Assembly: GCF_000233715.2 (NCBI RefSeq)
Contig: NC_021184.1
Location: forward strand, 4,336,001-4,400,000
Reading direction: 5' to 3'
Length of the DNA stretch: 64,000 nt
Source of the DNA: Desulfoscipio gibsoniae DSM 7213
Lineage (GTDB): Bacteria > Bacillota > Desulfotomaculia > Desulfotomaculales > Desulfallaceae
A program made the position numbers and the translations under genes. Position 1 is the first letter of the stretch, and each line of letters begins with the position of its first letter. This document shows, piece after piece, positions 52,660-62,956 of the stretch. Under the pieces are notes generated by a model. That model saw nothing but the letters and a program-made list of their open reading frames with translations. It did not search any database and was not told the DNA's origin.

Positions 52660-53838
52660 CTATTTATACAAGTCATACAATTCCCGGACCACCTCTGCCG
52701 TTTGCTCCACTGCGTATGCAATTTCCTCTTCCGTGGTCAAAGACGACAGGCTGAACCGCACCGCCCCTTCCAGCAGCTCGCTATTAACGCCCATAGCCTT
52801 TAGTACATGGCTGCCCGGATTTTTTCGGCTGGCACAGGCCGACCCGGTGGAAACATAAATACCCCGCTCCTCCAATGAGTGCAGCAGTATCTCGCCCCGC
52901 AACCCGGGAAAGGAAATGTTGGCAATATGCGGAGCACAGCGCTGGTTCTCCTCCCAGCATGGGGGACCGTTTAAAACCGCGCGGGGCACAGCTGCCAGTA
53001 CGCCCTCAACCAGCTTTTTTTTTAAGGGAAATATTTTCTCCGCCGTCCCCCTGATCTCCCGGTTAATTACTTCAGCCGCAGCGCCAAAGCCTGCAATACC
53101 GGGCACGTTTTCAGTGCCCGAGCGCCGGCCATTTTCCTGTCCACCTCCGGCCACCAGGGGTCGCAGCTGGATGTGCTGTGCCGCATATAGCGCCCCCACC
53201 CCCTTGGGACCGTGCGCCTTGTGGGCACTCACCGACAGCAAATCCACACCCAGCTCCCCGGGCCGCACGGACAGCTTACCAAAAGCCTGCACTGCATCGA
53301 CATGCCATAGTAACTTGCGCCCGCCCTTACGAAAATCGGCCAGCACCCCGGCGATTTCATCCAGCGGCTGCACCGCTCCCACTTCGTTGTTCACATACAT
53401 TACCGTTACCAGATAAGTATCATCCCGCAAGGCCTCCCGCAGCTGCAGGGGGTCCACCAACCCCTGCCCATCGACGGGCAGCACCGTTACCTCGATATTC
53501 TGCTCTTTTAACTGCCCGCAGGCATTTAAAACGGCGGGGTGTTCCACCACCGTGGTTATCACATGCCTCCCCCGCCGGCCGGGCGGCGCTCCCTTAATGG
53601 CTAAATTAATAGCCTCGGTACCCCCGCCGGTGAACACAATTTCACCGGGACTCACGCCCAGACTAGCGGCCACCGCTTCTCGCGCCCGGCTCAGCACCCG
53701 GCCGGCCTCCACACCCTTTTTGTGCAGCGAAGAGGGGTTTCCGTAATGTTCTTCCATCGCCTCCACCACAGCCCGGACCACTGCGGGGTATGGGCTGGTG
53801 GTAGCACTGTTATCCAGATATACTTGTCGCCCTGTCAT
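52660..53838 (-). CDS. iscS: Cysteine desulfurase (IscS/NifS family, NifZ-like)
   Basis: The 392-residue PLP enzyme removes sulfur from cysteine. YLDNSATTSPYPAVVRAV at the start, GGTEAINLAIKG, HVDAVQAFGKLSVR with the PLP Asp, LSVSAHKAHGPKGVGALY with the PLP lysine, and the active-site Cys in GSACASRKNPGSHVLKAMG. The short cysteine loop and pairing with thiI suggest a thiouridine-dedicated NifZ-type enzyme. ATG at 53838 with AGGAAGTGG. Confidence 0.95.
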   Translation of the reverse strand: MTGRQVYLDNSATTSPYPAVVRAVVEAMEEHYGNPSSLHKKGVEAGRVLSRAREAVAASLGVSPGEIVFTGGGTEAINLAIKGAPPGRRGRHVITTVVEHPAVLNACGQLKEQNIEVTVLPVDGQGLVDPLQLREALRDDTYLVTVMYVNNEVGAVQPLDEIAGVLADFRKGGRKLLWHVDAVQAFGKLSVRPGELGVDLLSVSAHKAHGPKGVGALYAAQHIQLRPLVAGGGQENGRRSGTENVPGIAGFGAAAEVINREIRGTAEKIFPLKKKLVEGVLAAVPRAVLNGPPCWEENQRCAPHIANISFPGLRGEILLHSLEERGIYVSTGSACASRKNPGSHVLKAMGVNSELLEGAVRFSLSSLTTEEEIAYAVEQTAEVVRELYDLYK

Positions 53839-53847
53839 AATGGCCAC

Positions 53848-54224
53848 TTCCTCAAAGATTTCTTAATTAAGTCATACGGCATTTCATATTATTCCATAGT
53901 ATACCGCAAACCAAACAGCGTCAAGCAACAGTAAGTCAACAGAAAAACCGGCCTATAAGTATTAAATATACCCGACCGGTTTACTCCACATTTGGTCGTA
54001 TCCCATCCGACTGTTTATAATAATTCAAGACCAACAGCAATGGTATTGAATAAAAAAGCTTGTGAAACAAGGCAAATCGCTCAGCAGGCCAACAAATGTC
54101 CATATACAGCAGCTAATCATAAGTCAAGGCACCGGAAGCTTTCCCCGGTGCCTTTTCGACATAACCTAAGCAGGTTATTTAACTATAATCCGTCAATAAT
54201 ATATACCACTATATCTCGCCTGGT
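53848..54224. other. Intergenic stretch between yvcK and iscS
   Basis: No gene is supported in about 380 bases. It has a terminator-like hairpin at 54126-54156. The gap shows iscS-thiI probably has its own promoter and is not simply co-transcribed with yvcK. Confidence 0.55.
54126..54156 (+). terminator. Hairpin with T-run between yvcK and iscS
   Basis: GGCACCGG pairs with CCGGTGCC with a 9-base loop and TTTT on the plus strand. On the minus strand, where the neighbouring genes run, it lacks a T-run but may still act as a weak yvcK terminator. Confidence 0.5.
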
Positions 54225-55604
54225 TTATTTTTTAAACCCAGTTCCGCCCCCCTGATTGCCTTTACGGCACATCGCACTTTCCAACCCGCTATTGCCCTTT
54301 TTGGGCTGAAGATAATTGTTTATATAAACCACCCGATCCGGATGGCGACGCTCACCATATACTAGATTGATAAGCAAATGAGCCAGCCTGTCGGGGTGAT
54401 GGCGCACCACTTCACCCTCCTGCAGCAGCTTGCCGGTAACAGGTGTTACCCCAAGTTCTTGAATAACTTCAAGATCTGCCTCAACCGGCGCGGCACCCTC
54501 TTTGCGATACCGTCCCGCCAACCGGTTCGGTACGCTTGCCGTGTTAACCACTATATAATCAATTATTGCACCGGCGTGTTCAATGATAGCCTGTAAGTGG
54601 CGGGAGGCCGGGTAGCCGTCGGTTTCGCCGGGCTGGGTCATGACATTGCATACATAAATTTTCGCGGCCCTGGACCTGGCTATGGCCTCGGGAATACCCT
54701 GCACCAAAAGCCCCGGTAGAATGCTGGTATAAAGGCTCCCCGGCCCCATAATAATTGCATCGGCCTCCCAGATAGCTTTCAAAGCCTCCTCCGTAGGACG
54801 GCAGTTACCCGGATCTAAAAATACACGCCTGATCTTCTTACCGCTTTTAGGTATCTTGGATTCCCCGCAAACCACTGTACCGTCTTCCATTTCCGCACAC
54901 AACCGGACATCAGCCAAGGTAGCCGGAAAAACTTGACCCCGCACCGCCAGCACCCGGCTGAGACCGCGGACTGCCCGGTCAAAGCCGCCGCTAATTCCAC
55001 ACAGGGCGGCAAGCAAAAGATTGCCCAAATTATGCCCCTTGAGCTCCCCCGCAGCAAAACGATACTGCAGCAACTCCTCCATCAGCGGTTCCCGGTCGGC
55101 TAGAGCCACCAGGCAATTACGGATATCGCCGGGGGGCAGTATACCCAAATCGCCACGCAGCCGGCCCGAGCTGCCGCCATCGTCGGCCACTGTGACAATG
55201 GCCGTCAGATTGCCGGTGTATTGCTTAAGGCCGCGCAATAAAACCGGAATACCCGTGCCGCCGCCGATGACCACCACCCGTGGTCCCCTCTCCAGGCAGC
55301 GCCGGTTATAGATCACATCCACCAGCCTGTCTCCGCCGGGCATAACGGCGTTAACCACTGAATGCAAGGCCCGGCGCAGCCCATATACCAGTAAAGCAGC
55401 CCCGGCGGCCATAAAAACAAGGCCGGGTAACTGCAAACGGCTTTGGCTCGTGATAGTATTGAACAGCCTTTCCCACAGCGATACCGTGACCGGGGAAAAA
55501 GAAAATATCGCTAGCACAACACCGGCTGATAGCAGCATCCCCCCCAGCAGTGCCAGGAAGAGCCAGCGCTTGATAAACATGCCCGGGTACAGCCATTTAG
55601 TCAT
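54225..55604 (-). CDS. yvcK: YvcK/CofD-like gluconeogenesis factor
   Basis: The 459-residue protein has two N-terminal membrane segments (WLFLALLGGMLLSAGVVLAI and LVFMAAGAALLVYGL) followed by a CofD-like domain: VVVIGGGTGIPVLLRGLKQY, IVTVADDGGSSGRLRGDLGI, PPGDIRNCLVALAD, and LNLG-type FAAGELKGHNLGNLLLAAL. YvcK binds UDP-sugars and is needed for growth on gluconeogenic carbon and for cell-wall precursor flow. The membrane anchor is a feature of some clostridial forms. The Gly-rich tail is of no known use. Confidence 0.95.
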   Translation of the reverse strand: MTKWLYPGMFIKRWLFLALLGGMLLSAGVVLAIFSFSPVTVSLWERLFNTITSQSRLQLPGLVFMAAGAALLVYGLRRALHSVVNAVMPGGDRLVDVIYNRRCLERGPRVVVIGGGTGIPVLLRGLKQYTGNLTAIVTVADDGGSSGRLRGDLGILPPGDIRNCLVALADREPLMEELLQYRFAAGELKGHNLGNLLLAALCGISGGFDRAVRGLSRVLAVRGQVFPATLADVRLCAEMEDGTVVCGESKIPKSGKKIRRVFLDPGNCRPTEEALKAIWEADAIIMGPGSLYTSILPGLLVQGIPEAIARSRAAKIYVCNVMTQPGETDGYPASRHLQAIIEHAGAIIDYIVVNTASVPNRLAGRYRKEGAAPVEADLEVIQELGVTPVTGKLLQEGEVVRHHPDRLAHLLINLVYGERRHPDRVVYINNYLQPKKGNSGLESAMCRKGNQGGGTGFKK

Positions 55605-55755
55605 ATGTTATTAGCTCCCCTCATATGCCTTCCGCAAAGTAAAACCCGGCTGCTATACTGAATAAAGATAATAACAGTAACATTCTTAAAAGCAACAATT
55701 CCAAACTAATTGAATTAATATCTTCTACCAAGCTATGGACGCAAATGGACAAAAC

Positions 55756-56628
55756 CTACCCTACCCGGCCAATATCCCGGTGACTTACCGTAACCCGGTA
55801 TTCCTTACCCCGCAGTATCTCCCCCAAATGGTTGGCCAGGGCCACGGAGCGGTGCATGCCGCCGGTGCAGCCGATGGCGATCATTAATGTGGTTTTGCCT
55901 TCATCGATATAGCAGGGGATGAGAAACTCCACCAGGTCGGTAAATTTATTCATAAATTTGGTAGTAACCGGCGAGTTAAATACAAAATCACGCACAACCG
56001 GATCATTACCGGACAACGGCCGCATAGCCGGGTCATAATAGGGGTTGGGCAGGAAACGTACATCAATTACCAGGTCACTATCCAGAGGAATACCATATTT
56101 AAAACCAAATGAAATAACGGTAATCAGCAGCTGGTAACTAGCCCCGTCGCTGCCGAACAAGTCTACCAGCTTACCTTTGAGCTGCTGAGGCTTTAAATTT
56201 GAGGTATCAATGATTTTGTCAGCACGGCCCCTGATTTCCTCCAACAACACCCGTTCCTCCCGAATGTTGCGCAGCACTTCGCCGTGAGTACCAAGGGGAT
56301 GGCGGCGGCGCGATTCTTTATATCGCCTTACCAGCACCTCATCCGATGCTTCCAGAAAAAGTATCTCGTAGGCAATGTCACATTGTTCCAGCTGCTCCAG
56401 CACTTCGGAAAGTGCCTGAAAAAACTCCCCACCTCGTATATCTACCACTAACGCTATATTATTAATCCCCCGGTCAGTTTGTGCACAAAGTTCGGCAAAT
56501 TTGGGGATTAAGGTGGGCGGCAAATTATCCACACAAAAATAACCCATATCCTCCAGGCAGCGCAAGGCCTGGCTTTTCCCGGCACCGGACAGCCCGGTGA
56601 CGATAACCATATGTGCAGGCAATGACAC
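55756..56628 (-). CDS. rapZ: RapZ/YvcJ family nucleotide-binding protein
   Basis: The 290-residue protein has Walker [21 protein letters not shown], the conserved [51 protein letters not shown] and the C-terminal [17 protein letters not shown] phosphate-sugar site. In Escherichia coli RapZ controls glmS small RNAs; in Bacillus YvcJ affects competence. The GTG at 56628 is used with GGGTGG nearby. Adjacent to yvcK as usual. Confidence 0.96.
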   Translation of the reverse strand: MSLPAHMVIVTGLSGAGKSQALRCLEDMGYFCVDNLPPTLIPKFAELCAQTDRGINNIALVVDIRGGEFFQALSEVLEQLEQCDIAYEILFLEASDEVLVRRYKESRRRHPLGTHGEVLRNIREERVLLEEIRGRADKIIDTSNLKPQQLKGKLVDLFGSDGASYQLLITVISFGFKYGIPLDSDLVIDVRFLPNPYYDPAMRPLSGNDPVVRDFVFNSPVTTKFMNKFTDLVEFLIPCYIDEGKTTLMIAIGCTGGMHRSVALANHLGEILRGKEYRVTVSHRDIGRVG

Positions 56629-56690
56629 CCACCCTTTCTATAATGAATTCAGCCACGACTAAATGATTAAACCACTGTCCCTAAAAAGCA

Positions 56691-57497
56691 TCACGATACC
56701 GGAGGTACCAGTCGCCCGGGCAATCCGGCAGCACCAGGCAGATACCCCGACCCTGATTTTGGCTCAACCGGGCGGGCATTTAGTACCTTTTCGGGGGGCA
56801 CCCGGTACTTGTCCAATAACTGGATACCGGTGGACAGCTCACCCACTGTTGAGGGAAAATGAGCGTCGCTGTTCACCACCAGCTTTGCCCCCCAGCGCAG
56901 CGCGGCCTGCACCACATTATCCCGGTTATAATGGTGACCGGTGTTTATCTCCATGGCACAGCCGGCGGCGGCACAAGCCCTGGCTACCTCGTCCAGATCC
57001 ACATCCATCACCAAATCAGGGTGAGAGATAAAAGTCAGCGGGTTATTGCGCACCGCGGCCACCAGTGCCATGGTATTGGCCTCGCGCATCTTTTCTCGCA
57101 CCCATCTGATCGTTTTGCCTATCCGGTTGGGCAATATCCAGGTCAGCGTTTCCCACCAGGGCCGGCACCACACCTGGGGATGCAGACCGGCAATCAGTAT
57201 GTCCAGTTCATTAATTACGGCCTCCGGCACATCGATCTCACCACGCAGGCTGATCACATTCGCTTCGGCGCCCACCAGCACCCGTACCGGGTAAAGCTCA
57301 GATAGCCGGGCCGCCTGCTCCTTAATCTCCCGGTATACCCCGGCATTTCGAACACCGATAAACATGCCCCGGGGACCATGATCGGTAATCGCTACCTCTG
57401 TCAGGCCGCGCCGGACCGCCGCCGCCACCATTTCCTCCGGCGTGGCGTGCCCGTCGCTGTAGTGGGTATGCACATGCCAATCAGCAAACAGCTGCAT
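56691..57497 (-). CDS. PHP-domain phosphoesterase upstream of rapZ
   Basis: The 268-residue protein has the PHP motifs DWHVHTHYSDG at the start, ITDHGPRG near residue 40, ISHPDLVMDVD near 160 and VVNSDAHFPS near 205. It is the YcdX-like phosphatase often found ahead of rapZ-yvcK-whiA in Clostridia. Substrate unknown. GGAGAAAAAT precedes the ATG. The C-terminal 25 residues are Gly/Pro-rich and beyond the domain. Confidence 0.92.
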   Translation of the reverse strand: MQLFADWHVHTHYSDGHATPEEMVAAAVRRGLTEVAITDHGPRGMFIGVRNAGVYREIKEQAARLSELYPVRVLVGAEANVISLRGEIDVPEAVINELDILIAGLHPQVWCRPWWETLTWILPNRIGKTIRWVREKMREANTMALVAAVRNNPLTFISHPDLVMDVDLDEVARACAAAGCAMEINTGHHYNRDNVVQAALRWGAKLVVNSDAHFPSTVGELSTGIQLLDKYRVPPEKVLNARPVEPKSGSGYLPGAAGLPGRLVPPVS

Positions 57498-58114
57498 TAT
57501 TTTTCTCCTGTTTAAATTCCTTCAGTTATAGTCAGGAAAGCCTGGTTCTATCATTTTATATTTTTATATAGTCCCTGCGATGCTATTCACTCCGCGTAGG
57601 CATTATTTAGAACCAACTTTTCCCCCGGCAATTTTATTTGCCGGTCTTGATCTGCAGCCTGATCCGACAGCCGTGCCAATTTAATACAATATAATATAAT
57701 GTTTATGCACACTGATAATATTCTACCATATCGCAGCCCAAATACAATTTTTATCATAAACTCACCCAGAGGACTATTACCTCTCCACCCTAACACCATG
57801 CCATGTTAACTATAGCAGAAAGCTCCTCTCCTGACTGTAATATTTTTTACAGCCACAACATAAATTTAACTTGTCTTACCAATCTTATGTAGAAAAATGC
57901 AAATCCCTGCCTATCCACTTTAAATATTTTATAAAAACAGTTATACTGGTAAATAAAACCTTTTTCGCATTTTGCAATACAATTGTTCGGCGGTCGCATA
58001 ACCCCACGGTGCAACGCCGTTAACTTGTACCCTGAACAATTGGAGCAAATAACCTACCGGCATGCGGATATACTAAAAAATAACTATTAGAATCTATTAG
58101 AAGGATGTGATTTT
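57498..58114. other. Intergenic region between divergent PHP and pgi genes, with a structured element
   Basis: About 600 AT-rich bases. A minus-strand frame at 57587-57799 has no convincing protein features. A hairpin CCGGCAA/TTGCCGG lies near 57627-57646. The main structure is the element at 57980-58042, listed separately. Confidence 0.55.
57980..58042 (+). ncRNA. Candidate structured leader RNA upstream of pgi
   Basis: A perfect 9-bp outer stem (CAATTGTTC at 57980-57988 with GAACAATTG at 58034-58042) encloses a 5-bp inner stem (CGGCG with CGCCG at 58015-58019) and conserved-looking unpaired GTCGCATAACCCCACGGTGC. It ends about 70 bases before the pgi start, in the same direction. It does not match a riboswitch class I know. 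Could be a regulatory leader, a protein site or chance. Confidence 0.4.
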
Positions 58115-59512
58115 ATGCATGAATTGATGAATATTGACATAGGACACCTGATAAGCGATCAAGACCAGGCCGGTTTTATTTCCCGGGCTGACTTCAATAA
58201 CTTTGCCGCTAAATACGGGCAAGGATTTGAAGAATTTCAGGCCCCCCTGAGGGATAAAAAGTCACCTATTACACTTTCCCTGGGAGAGGCAAGCGCCATT
58301 ACCGGGATCAAGGAGTTGGCCCAAAAGCTGCGCGAAAAATACGACAACATACTGCTTTTGGGTATTGGCGGTTCAGCACTGGGGGCCAAGGCAGTATTAC
58401 AGTTTTTGCATGGACCTTTTTACAACCTGGAAAAGCACGGCAATCCGCGGATGTTCATACTGGATAACCTGGATCCCGTATTGGTAACCAAAGCACTGGG
58501 TGTTGTTGATATTACCAGGACCGCCCTCATTTACACCAGCAAATCAGGCTCCACCCCGGAAACAGCGGCCCAGTTTATTTTTTACTACAACAAATACAAA
58601 GAAGCAGGCGGCCGCCTGGAGGATATTGTCATCATCTGCGACCCCGGTGACAACGGCATCAATCACATCGCCCGGCAGCTGGGCTGCCACCTGTTGCATA
58701 TCCCCCGGGACCTGCCCGGACGGTATTCCGTTTTATCCTCGGTGGGCTTTCTACCAGCTGAAATCACCGGCATTGATAGTGCCCGGCTGCTTGCCGGCGC
58801 GGCGGCGGCCCACCAATCCATCATTGATACCCCTTTAGAGCAAAACGCCATCTTTGCCCTGGGCACCTGTCTTTATGAGCTGGCCATGAAGGGTAAATCA
58901 ATTCATGTGCTGTTTAATTACAGCAGCCTGTTGTTTGAATTTGGTTTGTGGTTCGTGCAACTTTGGGCTGAAAGCCTGGGCAAAAAATTGTCCCTGGACG
59001 GCCAGGTGGTCCACGCCGGCACTACGCCGCTGGCCAGCCTGGGGGCCACGGACCAGCACTCCATACTGCAGCTGTTCAAAGAAGGCCCCGCTGACAAGGT
59101 GCTGGGATTTGTGACAATAAACAGCCTGCCCATAGATGTCACGTTGCCCGAAGCATTCCCCGCGGAAAAAGAATACTCCTACTTTACAGGGCACACCATG
59201 GGTGAGCAGCTGGCCATTGAACAAATGGCCACCGAAATGAGCCTGGTGGGAGCAGGCAGGCCCTGCTACCGGCTCACCCTGCGGGATATATCCCCGGAGG
59301 TGTTGGGCGCACTGCTATATTTCTACGAAGCACTGGTAGTATACACAGCCAAATTGTGGCACATCAACCCCTTCGACCAGCCCGGCGTAGAAGAGGGCAA
59401 AAACATCACCTATGCCCTTATGGGACGCCAGGACTACAGCCAGCGCCGTCCGGATTACGAACAAGCTGTAGCACAGTTCAAACAACAAGGGGTCAGGCTT
59501 AAACTTTCTTAA
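58115..59512 (+). CDS. pgi: Glucose-6-phosphate isomerase
   Basis: The 465-residue enzyme interconverts glucose 6-phosphate and fructose 6-phosphate. LLLGIGGSALGAKAVLQFLH and YTSKSGSTPETAAQFIFYYN are the sugar-phosphate (SIS) sites; HAGTTPLASLGATDQHSILQ and LWHINPFDQPGVEEGKNIT match the Pgi C-terminal signatures. It belongs to the short Firmicute form. AAGGATG precedes the ATG. It is separate from the lower glycolytic block, which is on the other strand. Confidence 0.96.
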   Translation: MHELMNIDIGHLISDQDQAGFISRADFNNFAAKYGQGFEEFQAPLRDKKSPITLSLGEASAITGIKELAQKLREKYDNILLLGIGGSALGAKAVLQFLHGPFYNLEKHGNPRMFILDNLDPVLVTKALGVVDITRTALIYTSKSGSTPETAAQFIFYYNKYKEAGGRLEDIVIICDPGDNGINHIARQLGCHLLHIPRDLPGRYSVLSSVGFLPAEITGIDSARLLAGAAAAHQSIIDTPLEQNAIFALGTCLYELAMKGKSIHVLFNYSSLLFEFGLWFVQLWAESLGKKLSLDGQVVHAGTTPLASLGATDQHSILQLFKEGPADKVLGFVTINSLPIDVTLPEAFPAEKEYSYFTGHTMGEQLAIEQMATEMSLVGAGRPCYRLTLRDISPEVLGALLYFYEALVVYTAKLWHINPFDQPGVEEGKNITYALMGRQDYSQRRPDYEQAVAQFKQQGVRLKLS

Positions 59513-60009
59513 ACTAACTGCATTTTTGTAATATAACATTATATAAATATGGTCTTCTAAGCAACCCATACATGCATTGCCCGCCTAAACTCCATCTGTT
59601 AGATCACCTTTGGGGCAGGGAGTGTCTATTGGCACAACCCTGCCCCGGCGTCACCTATTTAGCTAAAAAACTTGGATTTCGAGCAATCGGACCATTGCCA
59701 TTTTAAAAATTACCGGCACTTAGCAAAGAATAAACGGTGTTATGCAATACATTGTTACACACGCTGGCCTTACGATGCAACACCCATGATCATTTAATCA
59801 AGACGAACATGAAAATTGATTTTCAACCACCATTACCTGTAACTGTTAATGACTGGTAACCATTTTCTTATCAAACTCATTCCGGTCGCTGCCTGATTAG
59901 AATAAAAATAGCTAATAGCCAGCGCAAATCAAATTTTTCTCTTATCAAAATAAGCTTCACCAATTAAGAAGCAGACACTGAGTGCAGGTACTAAGTTAGA
60001 TACGCACCA
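59513..60009. other. Intergenic stretch between pgi and the HAD gene, nothing recognised
   Basis: About 500 bases where two convergent genes end. I see no gene and no strong terminator hairpin. Confidence 0.5.
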
Positions 60010-60831
60010 TCAAGATTCAGCTAAAATAAACTTCTCCACCACCTCAGCCACTCCGCACTCATCATTGGTGCGGCAGACGTAATCAGCCCGCTCCCTGATT
60101 TCCGGGCGGGCATTGCCCACCACCACACCTAACCCGGCATAATCAATCATTTCCAGGTCGTTATAGCCGTCCCCCACCGCAATAATCTCCTCCCTGGCTA
60201 CGCCATAATGCTCGGCAATTGCAGTCAAAGCATCCCCCTTGTTTCCCAGCGGGTGGGAAAACTCCAGAAAGTGAGGTTTAGACTTGGTAATATGCAATTT
60301 ATCCCCGAACAAGGGCCGCACCTCAGCCAGCAGGCTATCAATTAACTCCTCCCGGGTAACCACCACTATCTTGGTGGGGTCCTGCTTCCGCTCCCGTAGA
60401 AAAGCCGTCAAATCCCCCACCTCTTCCATGGGAATGCGGGAAATGGCTGTGTACAGCTCGCTTTCCTTGGTTTGCCGTGCTATGTAGGGAATGTCATCCA
60501 CGTAAATATTAATATGATAGCCATAACGGTTCACCAGTTCAATAACCTCCAGTGCCAGATCAAAAGGTACCGGCCGGTGGAATAAAACATCACCGGTCAC
60601 GGCATGTTTCACCAGGGCCCCCTGGTAAGTCATTAAATACTCCTGCACTCCCAACTCCCGGGCAAAGGGCAGCGCCGAGCAAAACATCCGGCCCGTAGCC
60701 AGAGTTACCCGCACCCCCGCCTCCCGAGCCTGCTCAACTGCCCGGCGTGAACCTTTGGGCACCATTAAACGGGAATTCAGCATAGTATCATCCAGGTCAA
60801 CAGCTAACAATTTATATTTGCGTTTACTCAA
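60010..60831 (-). CDS. Cof-type HAD-IIB family phosphatase
   Basis: The 273-residue protein has HAD motif I LLAVDLDDTMLNSRL, motif II VTLATGRMFCSALP, a C2-type cap in the middle (VNRYGYHINIYVDDIPYIAR), and motifs III/IV in GNKGDALTAIAEHYGVA and IIAVGDGYNDLEMIDYAGLG. These enzymes dephosphorylate sugar phosphates or cofactors; the substrate is not known. Confidence 0.94.
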   Translation of the reverse strand: MSKRKYKLLAVDLDDTMLNSRLMVPKGSRRAVEQAREAGVRVTLATGRMFCSALPFARELGVQEYLMTYQGALVKHAVTGDVLFHRPVPFDLALEVIELVNRYGYHINIYVDDIPYIARQTKESELYTAISRIPMEEVGDLTAFLRERKQDPTKIVVVTREELIDSLLAEVRPLFGDKLHITKSKPHFLEFSHPLGNKGDALTAIAEHYGVAREEIIAVGDGYNDLEMIDYAGLGVVVGNARPEIRERADYVCRTNDECGVAEVVEKFILAES

Positions 60832-61330
60832 TTTATAGACCTCCCAGCGGTATTGCCGTTTTTGCAGTCAACATCCATAAGTTAAATTATGCCACAATTT
60901 CGCCAACTACTCCAATAATTTTAAAAAGAACTACCCCCAACGAAGCCAATAATTAATGCTTTTAGGTTAACTCATAATTACTTCTAAATTTTATTAAGTT
61001 AAGCCATGACAAATAAAATAACTGGCTGTACAATGAATTAAACAGCAACAACCGTTAATGGCATTAGCAATTTTATAAACATAACTATTTGATTAAATTT
61101 TCTTAATCTTTGTTAATTTCTGTATCTATATAAAATATATAAGCTTAATCAATTAGAGAACAAATGTACTCTTGCATTAGCTTATTATCCCTTATTTGTT
61201 GAATTCGCTAATTTGCCAGAGCATGTGACGTTAGACATGGTTCTTTACCAATTAAGGTCCGCGATAATGATTATTCGCCCAAAATCAATTCTTGATTGAA
61301 AAAGATTAAACTGGAGTGGGGGTAATAAAT
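60832..61330. other. Long AT-rich region upstream of the CoA-transferase, nothing recognised
   Basis: About 500 bases between divergent genes. It is a likely regulatory region. I looked for a sigma-54 promoter (GG-10-GC type) and did not find a convincing one. Confidence 0.5.
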
Positions 61331-62956
61331 ATGCCTAAAGTTATCAGATCAGATGAAGTAGGAAATTATATTAAAGATGGTGCTGTAATTTATTCACCTG
61401 GCTTCGGGTTAGCGGGCTTCGCGGAAGAAGTAGCTGTCGGCATTAGACAAAGTTTCCAGGAAACAGGCCATCCTCGCGATTTGACACTTTATTACGCTAC
61501 AGCTAATGGCAATTTCAAAGACCGTGGCGTAGCTCATTACGCCCTTGAAGGACTGCTAAAAAGATTGGTAGGGGGACACTTTGCGGTTCCCGGTCCCGCC
61601 ATACAAAAGCTCATCATGGAGAATAAGGTGGAAGCCTATAATTTGCCCCAGGGCATATTTGTTACCATGTGTCGTAACATAGCCAGTAAGCGACCGGGGA
61701 TCATTACAAAGGTCGGATTGGGTACTTTTGTTGATCCCCGGATAGACGGGGGTAAGCTCAACCAAAAAGCCAAGGAAAGCGACGATCTTGTTGAAATCAT
61801 TCAGCTTGACAACGAGGAGTGGCTCTATTACAAACTCCCGAAACTCGACGTTGCTCTTGTCCGGGGTTCGGTGGCGGACGAACGCGGTAATATCAACGAT
61901 TATCGTGAAGGCTTAGTTGTAGATGGTTTATCTGCGGCCATGGCAGCCAAAGCTAGTGGCGGTATTGTTATAGCTCAGGTGGAACATATAGTGCAAGCGG
62001 GAACGCTAAACCCCAAGCAAGTAATTATTCCGGGAATACTTGTTGATTACCTGGTCGTTGCCAAGCCGGAGTGGCATTATCAAACCAAGGGTACTTATTT
62101 TAACCCGGCCTTTACCGGCGAACTGAAACTTACTGTTGATTCGATCAAACCAATGGAACTAAATGAGCGGAAAGTCGTTTGCAGAAGAGCCGCTATGGAA
62201 TTATCCCCTAATATTGTTGTTAACCTGGGGTTTGGAATGCCGGATGCTATTTCCAATGTGTGCGCGGAGGAAAAGGTTTCGGAACATTTGTACCTGACCA
62301 CAGAAGCGGGCGCAATTGGCGGCATACCAGCGCGACATCTTGATTTTGGTCATGCCGTTAATGCCGATTGTATTATTGAAACGGGTTATCAATTTGATTT
62401 TTATGACGGGGGCGGGCTTGATATAGGATTTCTAGGTTTAGGTGAGGTCGACCGTTTTGGTAATGTCAACGTCAGCAAGCTCGGTGGGCGACCGATTGGC
62501 TGCGGCGGATTTATCAACATAACACAAAACGCTAAAAAAATAGTGTTTTGCGGGACGTTTACTAACGGAGCTGTTTTGGAGGCTGCGAATGGGAAACTAA
62601 ATATTGTGCAAGAGGGAAAAAGGAAAAAGTTTGTAACAGATGTAGAACAAATAACCTTTAGCGGAAAGTATGCCGCTGCTATTGGCCAGCCGGTTTTATA
62701 TGTAACCGAAAGAGCTGTTTTCCGGCTTACGCAGGAAGGACTGGAATTAATTGAAATTGCTCCGGGAGTTAATCTGGAAAATGACATTTTAAGGCACATG
62801 GATTTTAAACCCATTGTTAAAAATGTTAAATTAATGCCCCGTGGAATTTTTGAGAAAAACTGGGGTGGTTTGGCTAAAATACTTAAATCCCGTAGCAAGC
62901 AAAAAAAGCTAAATATTTTATCGGGCACCGTAAAGACCAAGGCCAGCAACTATTAA
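61331..62956 (+). CDS. Acyl-CoA:carboxylate CoA-transferase, fused alpha-beta subunits
   Basis: The 541-residue protein joins the two CoA-transferase halves: the N-terminal half with VIYSPGFGLAGFAEEVAVGI and VALVRGSVADERGNINDYRE, and the C-terminal half with VNLGFGMPDAISNVCAEEKV and LTTEAGAIGGIPA, where the catalytic glutamate is in TTEAG. The fused form resembles propionate CoA-transferases and acetoacetate CoA-transferases of anaerobes. It moves CoA between acyl-CoAs and carboxylates. ATG at 61331 with GAGTGGGGG. Confidence 0.92.
   Translation: MPKVIRSDEVGNYIKDGAVIYSPGFGLAGFAEEVAVGIRQSFQETGHPRDLTLYYATANGNFKDRGVAHYALEGLLKRLVGGHFAVPGPAIQKLIMENKVEAYNLPQGIFVTMCRNIASKRPGIITKVGLGTFVDPRIDGGKLNQKAKESDDLVEIIQLDNEEWLYYKLPKLDVALVRGSVADERGNINDYREGLVVDGLSAAMAAKASGGIVIAQVEHIVQAGTLNPKQVIIPGILVDYLVVAKPEWHYQTKGTYFNPAFTGELKLTVDSIKPMELNERKVVCRRAAMELSPNIVVNLGFGMPDAISNVCAEEKVSEHLYLTTEAGAIGGIPARHLDFGHAVNADCIIETGYQFDFYDGGGLDIGFLGLGEVDRFGNVNVSKLGGRPIGCGGFINITQNAKKIVFCGTFTNGAVLEAANGKLNIVQEGKRKKFVTDVEQITFSGKYAAAIGQPVLYVTERAVFRLTQEGLELIEIAPGVNLENDILRHMDFKPIVKNVKLMPRGIFEKNWGGLAKILKSRSKQKKLNILSGTVKTKASNY

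Noticed and set aside
57587-57799. Minus-strand frame of 70 codons between PHP and pgi
   Set aside because: No convincing ribosome binding site or domain, low-complexity mix of residues.
60832-61330. Sigma-54 promoter for the CoA-transferase
   Set aside because: Nothing fits GG and GC dinucleotides at the required spacing in a TGGCAC/TTGCA context.
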